Source: Candidatus Desulforudis audaxviator MP104C (GTDB lineage Bacteria > Bacillota > Desulfotomaculia > Desulfotomaculales > Desulforudaceae). Taken from it: a stretch of DNA of 64,000 nt. The DNA is taken from the NCBI RefSeq assembly GCF_000018425.1, contig NC_010424.1, positions 1,302,001 to 1,366,000 of the forward strand, written 5' to 3'. How positions within the stretch are numbered: position 1 is the first letter of the stretch; every line of letters begins with the position of its first letter. The notes under the pieces are model-generated. The model had not been told where the DNA came from, searched no databases, and saw only the letters and a list, made by a program, of their open reading frames with translations. Position numbers and translations under genes: made by a program. This document shows positions 6,830 through 15,625 of the stretch, piece by piece.

Positions 6830-8428
6830 CTATCCACTGATTTTGCCGCGATAATCAGGCAGTAATATCGGCGCCACCCGTTGACCCAATCCTTGTTTTT
6901 TCAATTCTTCATTGAACCGCTTCGTATGATCCAAGGTCAATTTGCCCAGTTTGACGGTCTTCGCTTTTTCGGCGGCATTTTTCCCGGCCCGCCGGCCGAA
7001 AACGATTATGTCCAGCAGCGAGTTGCCCATTAAACGGTTACGGCCATGTACCCCGCCGGATGCCTCTCCGGCGACATACAGGTTGGGTACTTCGGATTCC
7101 GCATTCTCATTGATCAGCACTCCGCCGTTTTGATAATGCAGGGTCGGGTAAACGATGATCGGCATCTCAGCCATATTGATGCCGAATCGTATGTACTGCC
7201 GGAACATGGCCGGCAGTTCTTTTTCGATGGTCCCCTTGCCATGGATGATTTCGATCATGGGTGAATCAAGCCATACTCCGTAACCGCTGGGAACACTGAT
7301 CCCCTTCCGGCGTTCCCGGCATTCCCTGATAATGGCTGAAGACACCGCGTCTCTGGTTTCCAGGGGGTAGATGAACTGTTCCCCGTCAATATTGACCAGT
7401 TGGGCACCCAGGCCGCGTACCTTTTCCGTAACCAACTGGCCCACTATTTGTTCCGGAAATGCCACCCCCGTGGGATGGAACTGCGTGGCATCCAGGAAAA
7501 TAAGCCTGGCGCCAGCACGGTAAGCGATCACCAGTCCGTCCGCTGTTGCCCCATAGTGATTGGTGGTGGGAGAGTCATTGATATGCAGGCGCCCGGAACC
7601 GCCGGTGGCGATAATCACCGTCTTGGCCCTGACAACCTGGTATTGCCCGGTTTCCAGGTTGTAAAGAACGGCTCCGGCACATTGACCGTGGTCGTCCGTT
7701 AACAATTCCACGGCGGGCGAAAATTCCACGACCTTGATGCCCCGGTTACGGGCCTCATCCCTCAATGTACGCATTATTTCCGCACCGGTGTAGTCATGTG
7801 CAAAATGCATCCGTTTTCGGGAGGTGCCCCCACCGTGGATGCTGTTCATTGTACCATCGGGATCTTTGCTGAACATGCAGCCCAGGCTTTCCAACCATTG
7901 AATGCACAGCGGCGCATCGGTGACCAGGGCCCGCACCAGTTCAGGGATATTCGTAAAGCCGCCGCCCCCCATGGCGTCCAGGTAGTGAATGGCTGGCGAA
8001 TCGTTCTCCTTGTCAGCGGCCTGAATCCCCCCTTCGGCCATCATGGTATTGGCATCGCCATGGCGCAGTTTGGTGGCCAGGAGAACATCGGCGCCCCCCT
8101 CGGCGGCGAGCAGAGCGGCGGCCGTGCCGGCACCGCCGCCGCCGATAACCAGCACATCGACATCGTAATCGATCGTATCCAGCGATAGGCCGTCAACATC
8201 CACCATGGAGCGGCTTTCCAGAAGGTCAACGTGTGCGTGCGGCATTTTTTCCCCGGCATTGGGTCCGACTCTGACCGGCCGCATGGAGCCTTCCATATAG
8301 TCCGGGTGGTAAGATCGCAAGATATTAGCTTTTTCTTCGGCCGTCAATCGCGGGAAGGATTCTTTCAGGCGTCTCTCCCTGGTCTGTTCCACGGTCTTGA
8401 TCAAACCGAGCATTTCCGGTGTGTACAT
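6830..8428 (-). CDS. Fumarate reductase / succinate dehydrogenase flavoprotein, TfrA-like
   Basis: FAD subunit interconverting fumarate and succinate. Visible: the dinucleotide-binding motif VLVIGGGGAGTAAAL near residue 92, the substrate motif HPTG (ATQFHPTGV), and the C-terminal FAD/active-site stretch AGEASGGVHGRNRLMGN. In membrane FrdA/SdhA a His before the A-x-GG motif holds FAD covalently; here that place is Asn (NTMMAEGG), so FAD is probably bound non-covalently, as in L-aspartate oxidase and archaeal TfrA. Residues 1-85 form a family-atypical leader. It is the last gene of a minus-strand set HdrC, HdrB, FrdB, FrdA, 14 bases after FrdB, with AAGGAAGG before the ATG. No membrane cytochrome subunit is nearby. 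Confidence 0.88.
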   Translation of the reverse strand: MYTPEMLGLIKTVEQTRERRLKESFPRLTAEEKANILRSYHPDYMEGSMRPVRVGPNAGEKMPHAHVDLLESRSMVDVDGLSLDTIDYDVDVLVIGGGGAGTAAALLAAEGGADVLLATKLRHGDANTMMAEGGIQAADKENDSPAIHYLDAMGGGGFTNIPELVRALVTDAPLCIQWLESLGCMFSKDPDGTMNSIHGGGTSRKRMHFAHDYTGAEIMRTLRDEARNRGIKVVEFSPAVELLTDDHGQCAGAVLYNLETGQYQVVRAKTVIIATGGSGRLHINDSPTTNHYGATADGLVIAYRAGARLIFLDATQFHPTGVAFPEQIVGQLVTEKVRGLGAQLVNIDGEQFIYPLETRDAVSSAIIRECRERRKGISVPSGYGVWLDSPMIEIIHGKGTIEKELPAMFRQYIRFGINMAEMPIIVYPTLHYQNGGVLINENAESEVPNLYVAGEASGGVHGRNRLMGNSLLDIIVFGRRAGKNAAEKAKTVKLGKLTLDHTKRFNEELKKQGLGQRVAPILLPDYRGKISG

Positions 8429-8442
8429 GTGGCAACCTTCCT

Positions 8443-9126
8443 TTATTGTTCGATATCCCGGGCGTCATAGAGTTTTTGAAGCTCTTCCTTATCCATTCGC
8501 ATCAGCCTGTTAAGCTCGTCATCAAACTTTCCGGCTTTAATCTCTTCCACCCGTTTCGCCAGATGCTGGGCCGGAGGAACAAGATGCCGGGCGTAAAGCC
8601 TGCGTGCCAGAATACCGACGTTATACTGTACGATTTCGGCCGGGCACCGGGAAGCGCACAGGCCGCACATGATGCAATCGAAAGACTGGTGCGCCGTTTT
8701 CTCGATGTCTCCGCGCTGGGCGGCGGCGATATAATCCATAACGGACAGTCCCTGTGGGCAGATCCTGGTGCACTGGTTGCAGCCCAGGCAGCGTGTCACC
8801 TCCGGATAATGCTGAAGCAACGTGCCCAAGGTGGGTTTGAGCGCCTGTAGATCATAAGCAGCCCTGTTGGCGGGATAAAACGGTATTTGGGTGAGGTGCA
8901 TCCCTTCCTCCACCATGGTGGCGCAGGCCAGTCCCACTTTCAGGCGGAAATTGCCGGGTGTCCGGTAGACGGTGCCACAGGCGCCGCAGAAGCCGCCCCG
9001 ACAGCCGCAACCCCGGATAAACCGGTAACCGGCGAATTCCATGGCTTTCATAATGGTTACGCCACGGGGAACTTCATATTGTTTGCCCATGATATATATA
9101 CTTACCATTTTCGTCTCCCCGGTCAT
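8443..9126 (-). CDS. Fumarate reductase iron-sulfur subunit
   Basis: This subunit carries electrons to the flavoprotein. The N-terminal domain has a plant-type [2Fe-2S] motif (GCGCRGGFCGAC), and two 4Fe-4S-type Cys clusters follow: CLGCNQCTRICP and CIMCGLCASRCP. The layout matches the SdhB/FrdB family, and the N-half of archaeal TfrB. The C-terminal tail is charged. ATG 9126 follows AAGGAGG by 7 bases; ATG 9108 also has a ribosome-like site. It lies 22 bases after the HdrB-like gene. Together with the two Hdr-like genes it could make a soluble or peripherally bound complex. Confidence 0.85.
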   Translation of the reverse strand: MTGETKMVSIYIMGKQYEVPRGVTIMKAMEFAGYRFIRGCGCRGGFCGACGTVYRTPGNFRLKVGLACATMVEEGMHLTQIPFYPANRAAYDLQALKPTLGTLLQHYPEVTRCLGCNQCTRICPQGLSVMDYIAAAQRGDIEKTAHQSFDCIMCGLCASRCPAEIVQYNVGILARRLYARHLVPPAQHLAKRVEEIKAGKFDDELNRLMRMDKEELQKLYDARDIEQ

Positions 9127-9148
9127 GCTCCGGCCTCCTTATTGTACC

Positions 9149-9997
9149 TTATGCTTCCCGCAACAGCGGTTTGGGGTCGCCATCCTGACCGGCCAACCCC
9201 AGCCTATCTATGGGTATCTCCAGGGCTATACCCAAAAGCTGTGTAAAATACAGGACCGGGATCTTTGAGCGATTTTCGGCTTCACCGAACGTATCGAGAT
9301 TGAATCGGCACAGCGGACAACTGGTGATTATCACCTGGGAACCGCATAACGAGGCGGCCTTGAAAATATCCTTCACTCTGCCGGCAACCAACTCATGTTC
9401 GTTCAATACCTGGTATGAACCGCAGCATTTTGTCTTGCCGGGAAAATCAACAGGTTCGGCACCCAACGCTTCCACGAATTCTTCCATGATGGTCGGATTC
9501 TCGGGCGCTCCGAAATCCATCTCCCTGGCGGGCCGCGACAGCATACAGCCGTAGTAGCACGCCACTTTCACGCCTTTCAGTCTCTCGCCGACCCGGTTCC
9601 TCAAGGCGTCAAACCCAACCTCATCGCGCAGAAGCTCCAGGGGGTGCAGCAGACTGAGCCCACCGTCATAATCCTCTTCAAGATACTCTTTCAGTTTGGT
9701 TCTGGCTTCGTCGTTGTTCTTGATCGCGAAATTGACCCGCTTCAGAACATGGTAGCAGAAGGAACACACCGTCACCAGCCGGCCGTCTCCTTGTTTGGCG
9801 GCGTTGGACAAAATACGAGCGGAGGCCACCATCCCCATATAGTTGTTTTGGGCCAGCGGAAATACCGTGCCGCAGCAGGTCCATTCAGGCAGCTCAGCCA
9901 ATTCCACACCCAGAGCAGCCAGCGCGGCCCGGGTGGAATCGTCCAACTCCTTAGCCTTCACGTGTAAAGTACATCCCGGAAAATACGGAATACCCAT
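9149..9997 (-). CDS. Heterodisulfide reductase subunit B-like (two CCG domains)
   Basis: HdrB-family proteins hold unusual 4Fe-4S clusters in cysteine-rich CCG domains that react with disulfides or quinones. Both domains are visible: GCTLH, WTCCGT and CSFCYHV in the first half, then YYGCMLSRP, KCCGSY and CPLCRFNL in the second. In type E fumarate reductases a subunit of this kind (SdhE) takes the place of the membrane anchor, which fits the neighbouring FrdA and FrdB. ATG 9997 has AGAGGT upstream and lies 11 bases after the HdrC stop; GTG 10015 would overlap HdrC. Confidence 0.85.
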   Translation of the reverse strand: MGIPYFPGCTLHVKAKELDDSTRAALAALGVELAELPEWTCCGTVFPLAQNNYMGMVASARILSNAAKQGDGRLVTVCSFCYHVLKRVNFAIKNNDEARTKLKEYLEEDYDGGLSLLHPLELLRDEVGFDALRNRVGERLKGVKVACYYGCMLSRPAREMDFGAPENPTIMEEFVEALGAEPVDFPGKTKCCGSYQVLNEHELVAGRVKDIFKAASLCGSQVIITSCPLCRFNLDTFGEAENRSKIPVLYFTQLLGIALEIPIDRLGLAGQDGDPKPLLREA

Positions 9998-10007
9998 GGT
10001 AAACCTC

Positions 10008-10388
10008 TTATGCACTGAGTTTGCGAAACGCGCTGGTCAAGGCCATTTGGGGAATCTCGGCCAGGAATTCCGCCGCGAGGTCCTCCGGCGCCAGCACACC
10101 ATCGCCCCGGCGTAAGTTAATCGTTCTTAACGCTTCCATCACGCGGGCGATATCAATGCCCCGGGGACACCTGGCCGTACAAGTCAGGCAGGTGGTGCAC
10201 ATCCAGATTGACCGGTTGTCCAACACCTGCGCGTTGCCAAACTGAATCAAACGCATAACCTGCCTGGGCAGCATATCCATTATCCCTCTTCCGGTACAGC
10301 CGGCACTGCAGAGTCCACACTGCATACAAAGGAATGGATTTTGCCCGCTTATCTCTTTGACTTGCAAGGTCATTTCAACCCTGGTCAT
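10008..10388 (-). CDS. Heterodisulfide reductase subunit C-like ferredoxin
   Basis: A small protein with two 4Fe-4S motifs, CMQCGLCSAGC and CTTCLTCTARCP, as in HdrC. It likely wires electrons between HdrB and FrdB. Start ATG 10388 follows GAGGGG by 10 bases and gives 126 residues; the frame is open to 10490. It is the first gene of the hdrC-hdrB-frdB-frdA set. The 182-base gap before it, after fumarase beta, may hold a promoter, though I could not identify one with confidence. Confidence 0.82.
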   Translation of the reverse strand: MTRVEMTLQVKEISGQNPFLCMQCGLCSAGCTGRGIMDMLPRQVMRLIQFGNAQVLDNRSIWMCTTCLTCTARCPRGIDIARVMEALRTINLRRGDGVLAPEDLAAEFLAEIPQMALTSAFRKLSA

Positions 10389-10570
10389 TTCACGGCTACC
10401 CCTCGTTCGGTAGTACTGGGCACCGAAGGCCAAAAGCCCTTGTCCGACCCTAACCCGGATAAACGGGAATTCAGAATCCAGAATGGACAACCAAAAACCC
10501 GAATCAGAATAATGCCAGAATCTGCCTCACCTATCGTCCGGCCTCGGACCAAAAACACCAGACTCCCAGA

Positions 10571-11131
10571 TCACTTGTTGACGGCATATTGCCGCCGGCC
10601 TTCGCGGTACAGGTCGCCGCCATGGATGTCATTGATCACCACCGCCGGAAAGTCGACAACAATCAGTTCGTGAACGGCCTCTGGCCCCAGTTCCGGATAA
10701 GCGACCACCCTGGCTGCCTGTACGCACCTGGAAAGCAGAGCGCCAGCGCCGCCCACCGCCCCGAAATACACCGCCCGGTACTCTTTCAGGGCCGTGATCA
10801 CCTCCGGAGACCGGAAGCCCTTGCCGATCATGCCTTTCAGGCCCTGGGCCAACAGGGCGGGCGTGTAGGAATCCAAGCGTCCGGCCGTGGTGGGCCCGCA
10901 GGCGCCGATCACCCGGCCCGGACGGGCCGGCGACGGCCCGACATAGTACACCACCTGGCCGTTCAAATCCACGGGCAATGGGACACCCTGTTCGATGAGC
11001 GCCACCAGCTTTTTGTGGGCCGCGTCCCGCGCCGTCAACAGTGTGCCACTCAAACGCACCCGGTCGCCGGCCCGCAACTCGGCCACCAGTTCATCGGTCA
11101 ACGGAAGCGTGATGCGTCTGGGATCGGACAT
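10571..11131 (-). CDS. Fumarate hydratase class I, beta subunit
   Basis: The C-terminal subunit of the two-subunit, oxygen-sensitive Fe-S fumarase that interconverts fumarate and malate. Family features: RLSGTLLTARDAAHKK near the start, YYVGPSPARPG, GPTTAGRLD, and GKGFRSPEV. The length of 186 residues is normal. ATG 11131 follows GAGGAGGG by 8 bases. It lies 43 bases after the alpha-subunit gene and before the fumarate reductase set, so fumarase and fumarate reductase may be co-transcribed in a malate-fumarate-succinate branch. Confidence 0.9.
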   Translation of the reverse strand: MSDPRRITLPLTDELVAELRAGDRVRLSGTLLTARDAAHKKLVALIEQGVPLPVDLNGQVVYYVGPSPARPGRVIGACGPTTAGRLDSYTPALLAQGLKGMIGKGFRSPEVITALKEYRAVYFGAVGGAGALLSRCVQAARVVAYPELGPEAVHELIVVDFPAVVINDIHGGDLYREGRRQYAVNK

Positions 11132-11174
11132 TCCAAAAACCCTCCTCGCGGGGTCGGCCGTCCCGGAACCAGCA

Positions 11175-12017
11175 CTAGAGCACGGCCGTCTTGTGCCGCA
11201 CCGCGTGGCAGTTCAGGTTCACGGCCACCGGCAGCATGGCGATGTGGGTGGGATAGGTCGAAAGGTGTACGGCCAGGACCGTGACGCGGCCGCCGAGTCC
11301 CATCGGGCCGATGCCCAACTCGTTCAGGAAAACGCGGAGGTTTTCCTCCAGTTCGGCCAGTTCGGCGACGGGGTTTCTGGTCCCCAGCGGACGGAGCAGC
11401 GCCTCCTTGGCCAGCAGGGCCGCTTTTTCCATCGTGCCCCCGAGGCCCACGCCCACCACCAGCGGGGGACAGGGGTTCGGCCCGGCGGACGACACTGTCT
11501 CCAGGATGAACCGCTTCACCCCGTCCAGCCCCTCGGCAGGCTTAAGCATTTTGAGGGCGCTCATGTTCTCGCTGCCAGCGCCTTTCGGCATCACCGATAT
11601 CTTCAGCCGGTCGCCCGGAACCAGCCGCCAATGGATCACCGGCGGGCTGTTGTCGCCCGTGTTGACCCGGTTCAGCGGGTCGGCCACCACCGACTTGCGC
11701 AGGTAACCCTGCTCGTAGCCCTCCCTCACTCCCCGAACCACGGCTTCCTCCAGGCTGCCGCCCACAATCCGCAAGTCCTGACCGACCTCCACAAAGACCA
11801 CGGCGATACCGGTGTCCTGGCAGAGTGGAATCTCTTCACGGACCGCAATCCGGGCGTTTTCGAGGAGCTGTCCCAAGACGTCCTTTCCGGTGGGTGAGAC
11901 TTCTTCCTGGCGGGCTCCTTCAAGGGCAGCGACCACGTCCGGTTCGAGTACATAGTTTGCTTCCCGGCAGAGACGGGAGGTTGCTTCAACAACTTTTTCA
12001 CAGTCCAGGGTGCGCAC
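11175..12017 (-). CDS. Fumarate hydratase class I, alpha subunit
   Basis: Catalytic Fe-S subunit of class I fumarase (TtdA/FumA N-domain type). Cys residues likely to bind the 4Fe-4S cluster are in PLCQDTG, GPNPCPP and LNCHAVRH; conserved GVGLGGTMEKAALLAKEALLR is present. I start at GTG 12017, which follows AAGGA by 8 bases and gives 280 residues, the usual family length; ATG 12059 is an alternative. It is the first gene of the fum pair. The TRAP transporter next door may import the C4-dicarboxylate substrates, but this is inference from position. Confidence 0.88.
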   Translation of the reverse strand: MRTLDCEKVVEATSRLCREANYVLEPDVVAALEGARQEEVSPTGKDVLGQLLENARIAVREEIPLCQDTGIAVVFVEVGQDLRIVGGSLEEAVVRGVREGYEQGYLRKSVVADPLNRVNTGDNSPPVIHWRLVPGDRLKISVMPKGAGSENMSALKMLKPAEGLDGVKRFILETVSSAGPNPCPPLVVGVGLGGTMEKAALLAKEALLRPLGTRNPVAELAELEENLRVFLNELGIGPMGLGGRVTVLAVHLSTYPTHIAMLPVAVNLNCHAVRHKTAVL

Positions 12018-12108
12018 TAGTACATCCTTCTTTATCTGGCTATTGGGTATCGACGACACTGAACTATTTTAACCCGGGGGACCGACCGCCAGCCGGCCCC
12101 ACCGCAGC

Positions 12109-14097
12109 TTACCCCGCCACGGCCGGCGCGCCCGGCGCTTGGTCGTTCCGCCGCCGGTAGTACCGCTGGTAGAAGAACAGCCCGGCTAGTACGGCTAAGC
12201 CCGCACCGCCCAGGTACAGGTTCGGAGAAACCAGGCTTACCGCCGTCACGAACATCACTACCGCCAGCGGCACGTTCAGCCGGCCGAAGTAGAAGCGTTG
12301 CGCCGCGCAGGAGAGGGCGATGATGCCAATCAGAGCGGTGAACGAGTGCAGGATCAGTTTCAGCAGGTTGTCGTGGGTCAAAATCTCCGGAGCGTAGAAA
12401 AACATGAACGGCACAATGTACGCGGCGATTCCCAACCGGAAGGAGGTGACCGATGTTTTCATCGGGTCCGAACCGCTAATGCCGGACGCGGCGTACGCCG
12501 CCAGCGCCACCGGGGGTGTAATCGCCGAAACACAGGCGAAATAGAAGATGAAGAAGTGGGCCACCAGGGGCGTTATCCCGAGCTGGATCAGGCCCGGGGC
12601 CACCACCGAAGCGGCCACCGCGTAGGCGGCCGTGGTCGGCAGGCCCATCCCCAGGACAATGGAGATGCCCATTGCAAAAACAAGCGCCAGGAACTGGTTG
12701 GTATCGGCGATGCCCAGAATGACCGACGCGAACTTCATGCCGACCCCGGTGAGGGCGATTACCCCCATAATGATGCCGGCCCCCGCGCACACGGCCATGA
12801 GTTGTACTGCGTTTTTGGCACCGGTTTCAAGCGCTTTCAAGACTTTGGACGGTCCCATGGCCGTCGACCGACTGAACCAACTCACCAACAGGCTGCTGAC
12901 AATGGCCCAGAACCCGGCCATGACCACCGACCGCCCCATTAAGAGCATCACGAACAAGATCAGCACGGGCAGGAACAGGTAGCCCTGTCTCATCACCGAC
13001 CGGAACGAGGGGAGCATATGCCTGGGAAAACCGACCAGCTTGAGCTTTATCGCCTCCAGGTCGACCATGAAATATACCGAGATGAAGTAGAGCAACGCCG
13101 GAATGATCCCGGCGATTATAAGGTGCTGGAAGGGGATTCCGGTCAGCTCCGCCATGATGAAGATGCCGGCCCCCATCACCGGCGGCATGATCTGCCCGCC
13201 GGTGGAAGCTACCGCCTCGGTAGCGGCGGCAAACCGCGGCGAATACCCGACCTTGCGCATCAGCGGGATGGTGAAGCTGCCCGTGGCCACGGCATTGCCC
13301 GCCGAGGTGCCGTTCATGGTGCCCATCAGGGCGCTGGCGATAACGGCCACCTTGGCCGGCCCGCCGCGGGCGTGCCCGCTGACCGAGAACGCCCACTTCA
13401 CAAAGTACCGGCCCACGCCGGACACCTGCAAGAAAGCGCCGAAAATAATGAACAGGATGATGTACTTGGAAGAAATGGCCAGGGGAACGCTGAACACGCC
13501 GTCGAGGCTGTAGATGTAGGTGAAAAACCGCTCCATGGAGTACCCGCGGTGCTGGAGCATGCCGGGCAGGTACGGACCCAGAAAGGCGTAAGCGATGAAT
13601 ACGCTGCACAGGATGGGTAGCGCCCAGCCGCTGGCCCGCCGCACCAGTTCCAGAACCAGGAGCACGCCGATCAGGGCTACGTAGAAGTCCATTTTGGTGG
13701 GTACCACCCCAGCGCGCCAAAGCAGCGCCTGGAAATGGTGGACGATGTACCAACCGCACACCAGCAGCAGGACCACAAACACCCAGTCCAGCCAGTGCAC
13801 CCGTTCCTTAGCCTTGCTCCAACCCGGAATGAGGATGAAACCCAGGACCCCAAGCAACACCAGATGGTAGTTGCGAAATAACCACGGGTCTATCGGGTGA
13901 AACACAAGGACAACGAGGTGAAAACCGGCGGCGAAGATGGCCCAGACCGCAACCAACCTGGCCAGCCATCCGCTCAGCCGGCGGTGGCCTGAGGAATCGA
14001 GGGCCTCGATCTGGTCAAAGTCGATTTGATCCGTGATTTTCCCCGACCCGGATTGCGGGCCTGGATCAACTGGTTCGTGCTGTTTGCCCTGGGTCAT
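12109..14097 (-). CDS. TRAP transporter permease, 4TM/12TM fusion (DctQM)
   Basis: Membrane permease of a tripartite ATP-independent transporter, driven by an ion gradient. The small (DctQ-like, 4 helices) and large (DctM-like, 12 helices) parts are in one chain of 662 residues, which is the rule for TAXI-type systems. Conserved glycine-rich stretches are clear, such as LMGTMNGTSAGNAVATGSF, GGQIMPPVMGAG and GMGLPTTAAYAVAA. ATG 14097 follows AAAGGAG. It lies downstream of the TAXI receptor gene, separated by a strong hairpin at 14133. The substrate is unknown; fumarase and fumarate reductase nearby make a C4-dicarboxylate likely. Confidence 0.9.
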   Translation of the reverse strand: MTQGKQHEPVDPGPQSGSGKITDQIDFDQIEALDSSGHRRLSGWLARLVAVWAIFAAGFHLVVLVFHPIDPWLFRNYHLVLLGVLGFILIPGWSKAKERVHWLDWVFVVLLLVCGWYIVHHFQALLWRAGVVPTKMDFYVALIGVLLVLELVRRASGWALPILCSVFIAYAFLGPYLPGMLQHRGYSMERFFTYIYSLDGVFSVPLAISSKYIILFIIFGAFLQVSGVGRYFVKWAFSVSGHARGGPAKVAVIASALMGTMNGTSAGNAVATGSFTIPLMRKVGYSPRFAAATEAVASTGGQIMPPVMGAGIFIMAELTGIPFQHLIIAGIIPALLYFISVYFMVDLEAIKLKLVGFPRHMLPSFRSVMRQGYLFLPVLILFVMLLMGRSVVMAGFWAIVSSLLVSWFSRSTAMGPSKVLKALETGAKNAVQLMAVCAGAGIIMGVIALTGVGMKFASVILGIADTNQFLALVFAMGISIVLGMGLPTTAAYAVAASVVAPGLIQLGITPLVAHFFIFYFACVSAITPPVALAAYAASGISGSDPMKTSVTSFRLGIAAYIVPFMFFYAPEILTHDNLLKLILHSFTALIGIIALSCAAQRFYFGRLNVPLAVVMFVTAVSLVSPNLYLGGAGLAVLAGLFFYQRYYRRRNDQAPGAPAVAG

Positions 14098-14132
14098 GGC
14101 AGTCTCCTTTCTGGGTTGGGACTTCAGTTAAG

Positions 14133-14165
14133 GGGCTCTCGCCGCCGTGAGGCGGGCGAGAGCCC
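14133..14165 (-). promoter_or_regulatory. Strong intercistronic hairpin between receptor and permease genes
   Basis: GGGCTCTCGCC and GGCGAGAGCCC form a long GC-rich stem (extended by an inner GCC/GGC pair) with no T-run. Placed between receptor and permease, it may stabilise or attenuate the transcript so that more receptor than permease is made. Confidence 0.5.
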
Positions 14166-14249
14166 GCTGCCGTGCTCTCCGTGACCGGTTGAACCGCCGG
14201 AAAGACTCCAATCGCCACCGCGTGGCAAAAGGACCCGTCTCAGGTATGC

Positions 14250-15284
14250 TTACTTCTTATACTCCGCCGGGTAGACTTCCGCCGGCAGTTCGATGCCGAT
14301 TTCCTCGTAGTACTTGATGGCTCCAGGATGCATCGGCAACCAGGTGTTCTTGACCACGTTCTCCGCCAGCGTCTCCTTGGCGGCCGGGTGCGCCGTGATC
14401 ATCATCTCCCGGTTCTCGAATACACCCTTGACGATCTCATAAACCAGATCATCTGGCAGGTCTTTGTGGGCGATGGCCATGTTCCACATTTCGATCGTCT
14501 GCACGTCTTCGGTCAGGAAGTCGTACGCACCGGCCGGAATGACCGACGGGCTCCAGAAGGGCCACTCGGCGCAGACCTTATCCCGGGCCTCGCCGTCCAC
14601 CCCGAAGAGAACCAATTCCTTCTGCGCCGCCGCCTCCATCACGCTCGAAACCGGAATGCCAGCCGCAAAGCTGTTCGCGTCCAACTGCCCGTCCTGGTGC
14701 TGGGCCACCAGGTCGCCGATACCGGCGTGCCGCACGGTGGCGTTAATTCCCAGCAACTCCAGGATGCGCGGATGGTAGGTTCCGGCCGTGCCGCCGGCTG
14801 GGCCGACGCCGACTCTCTTGCCCGCCAGGTCGGTGATGGATCTGATGCCAGAATCCTTGAAGGCCCACCACTGGGAGTAAGTGGTGTACATCGGGAAAAT
14901 CGCCCGTACGTTGGTCATCTTGACCCCTTGCGTCCAGTCGCCTTCACCGTTCCAGCCTTCGAAGGCTGGACCCATGGTCACCATACCCAGTTCCAGGTCA
15001 CCGTTATGCACTAACTGCATATTGTGGTTCGGACCACCGGTCACCTCCACGGCGGTGGGAATCCCCGTGACTTTCTCAATGACTTGGCTCCAGCCGCCGG
15101 CATACAGGTAATAAGTGCCGCCGATGGATGCGGCGCCGATGGTCATGGAAGTCGGCCACGGCTTCTTCTCCTCTTGGGGTGCGGGTGCCGGCGCCTTCCC
15201 ACCGCCGCAGCCGGCCGCCACAGCCAGCCCCAGCACGAACACTACGGTCACTATCCAGGCTAGAATTCTCCTCTTTTTCAACAA
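14250..15284 (-). CDS. TAXI family TRAP solute-binding lipoprotein
   Basis: Extracellular receptor that hands substrate to the TRAP permease. The N-terminus is a lipoprotein signal: KKRR, a hydrophobic core, then the lipobox AAGC, followed by a Pro/Ala linker. The mature part has TAXI features: GAASIGGTYYLYAGGWSQVI, TGGPNHNMQLV and GKRVGVGPAGG. TTG 15284 follows GAGGGGG by 8 bases, giving 344 residues; the open frame to 15365 would spoil the signal. Regulation by the adjacent CitB-type regulator is plausible. Confidence 0.88.
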   Translation of the reverse strand: MLKKRRILAWIVTVVFVLGLAVAAGCGGGKAPAPAPQEEKKPWPTSMTIGAASIGGTYYLYAGGWSQVIEKVTGIPTAVEVTGGPNHNMQLVHNGDLELGMVTMGPAFEGWNGEGDWTQGVKMTNVRAIFPMYTTYSQWWAFKDSGIRSITDLAGKRVGVGPAGGTAGTYHPRILELLGINATVRHAGIGDLVAQHQDGQLDANSFAAGIPVSSVMEAAAQKELVLFGVDGEARDKVCAEWPFWSPSVIPAGAYDFLTEDVQTIEMWNMAIAHKDLPDDLVYEIVKGVFENREMMITAHPAAKETLAENVVKNTWLPMHPGAIKYYEEIGIELPAEVYPAEYKK

Positions 15285-15625
15285 TACGAAATCCCCCTCT
15301 CTTTTTTCTTGGTGCTCAGAAAACCACGGACTACCCCCCGCCGCCAATTCCCCTGGTAAATGCACGCCCTCACTACGGATGAATCTTTGCGCTGTTCACC
15401 CCCCAATCCGAAAAACGGCAAGTATTGAGAAAGCGGGATAAGGACTATAGAACCGACCAGGAATTAGGTTTATTTTCAACTCAACCTTCATTAATCTCTG
15501 ATAATCTTCATTAGCGTATCTTATTCAGAGTCTTTTGGCCAATAACCGAACACCTTTTCAAATTCTAATTTATCTAAACGAGGGTGGACAATATTATGCT
15601 CATTTTGTTGTTTTTATTCATTAGG
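15285..15625. other. Regulatory region between receptor gene and response regulator
   Basis: No gene. The stretch 15440-15620 is strikingly AT-rich compared with its surroundings and carries a direct repeat described separately. It should contain the promoter of the receptor-permease unit; I could not fix the boxes. Confidence 0.5.
15486..15513 (-). promoter_or_regulatory. Candidate operator: direct repeat of TAATGAAG, 20-bp period
   Basis: On the minus strand TAATGAAG occurs twice (15506-15513 and 15486-15493), exactly 20 bases apart, about two turns of DNA, within the AT-rich region upstream of the TRAP receptor gene and downstream of the response regulator gene. Tandem sites of this spacing suit a dimeric regulator. 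Binding by the neighbouring regulator is inference. Confidence 0.4.
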
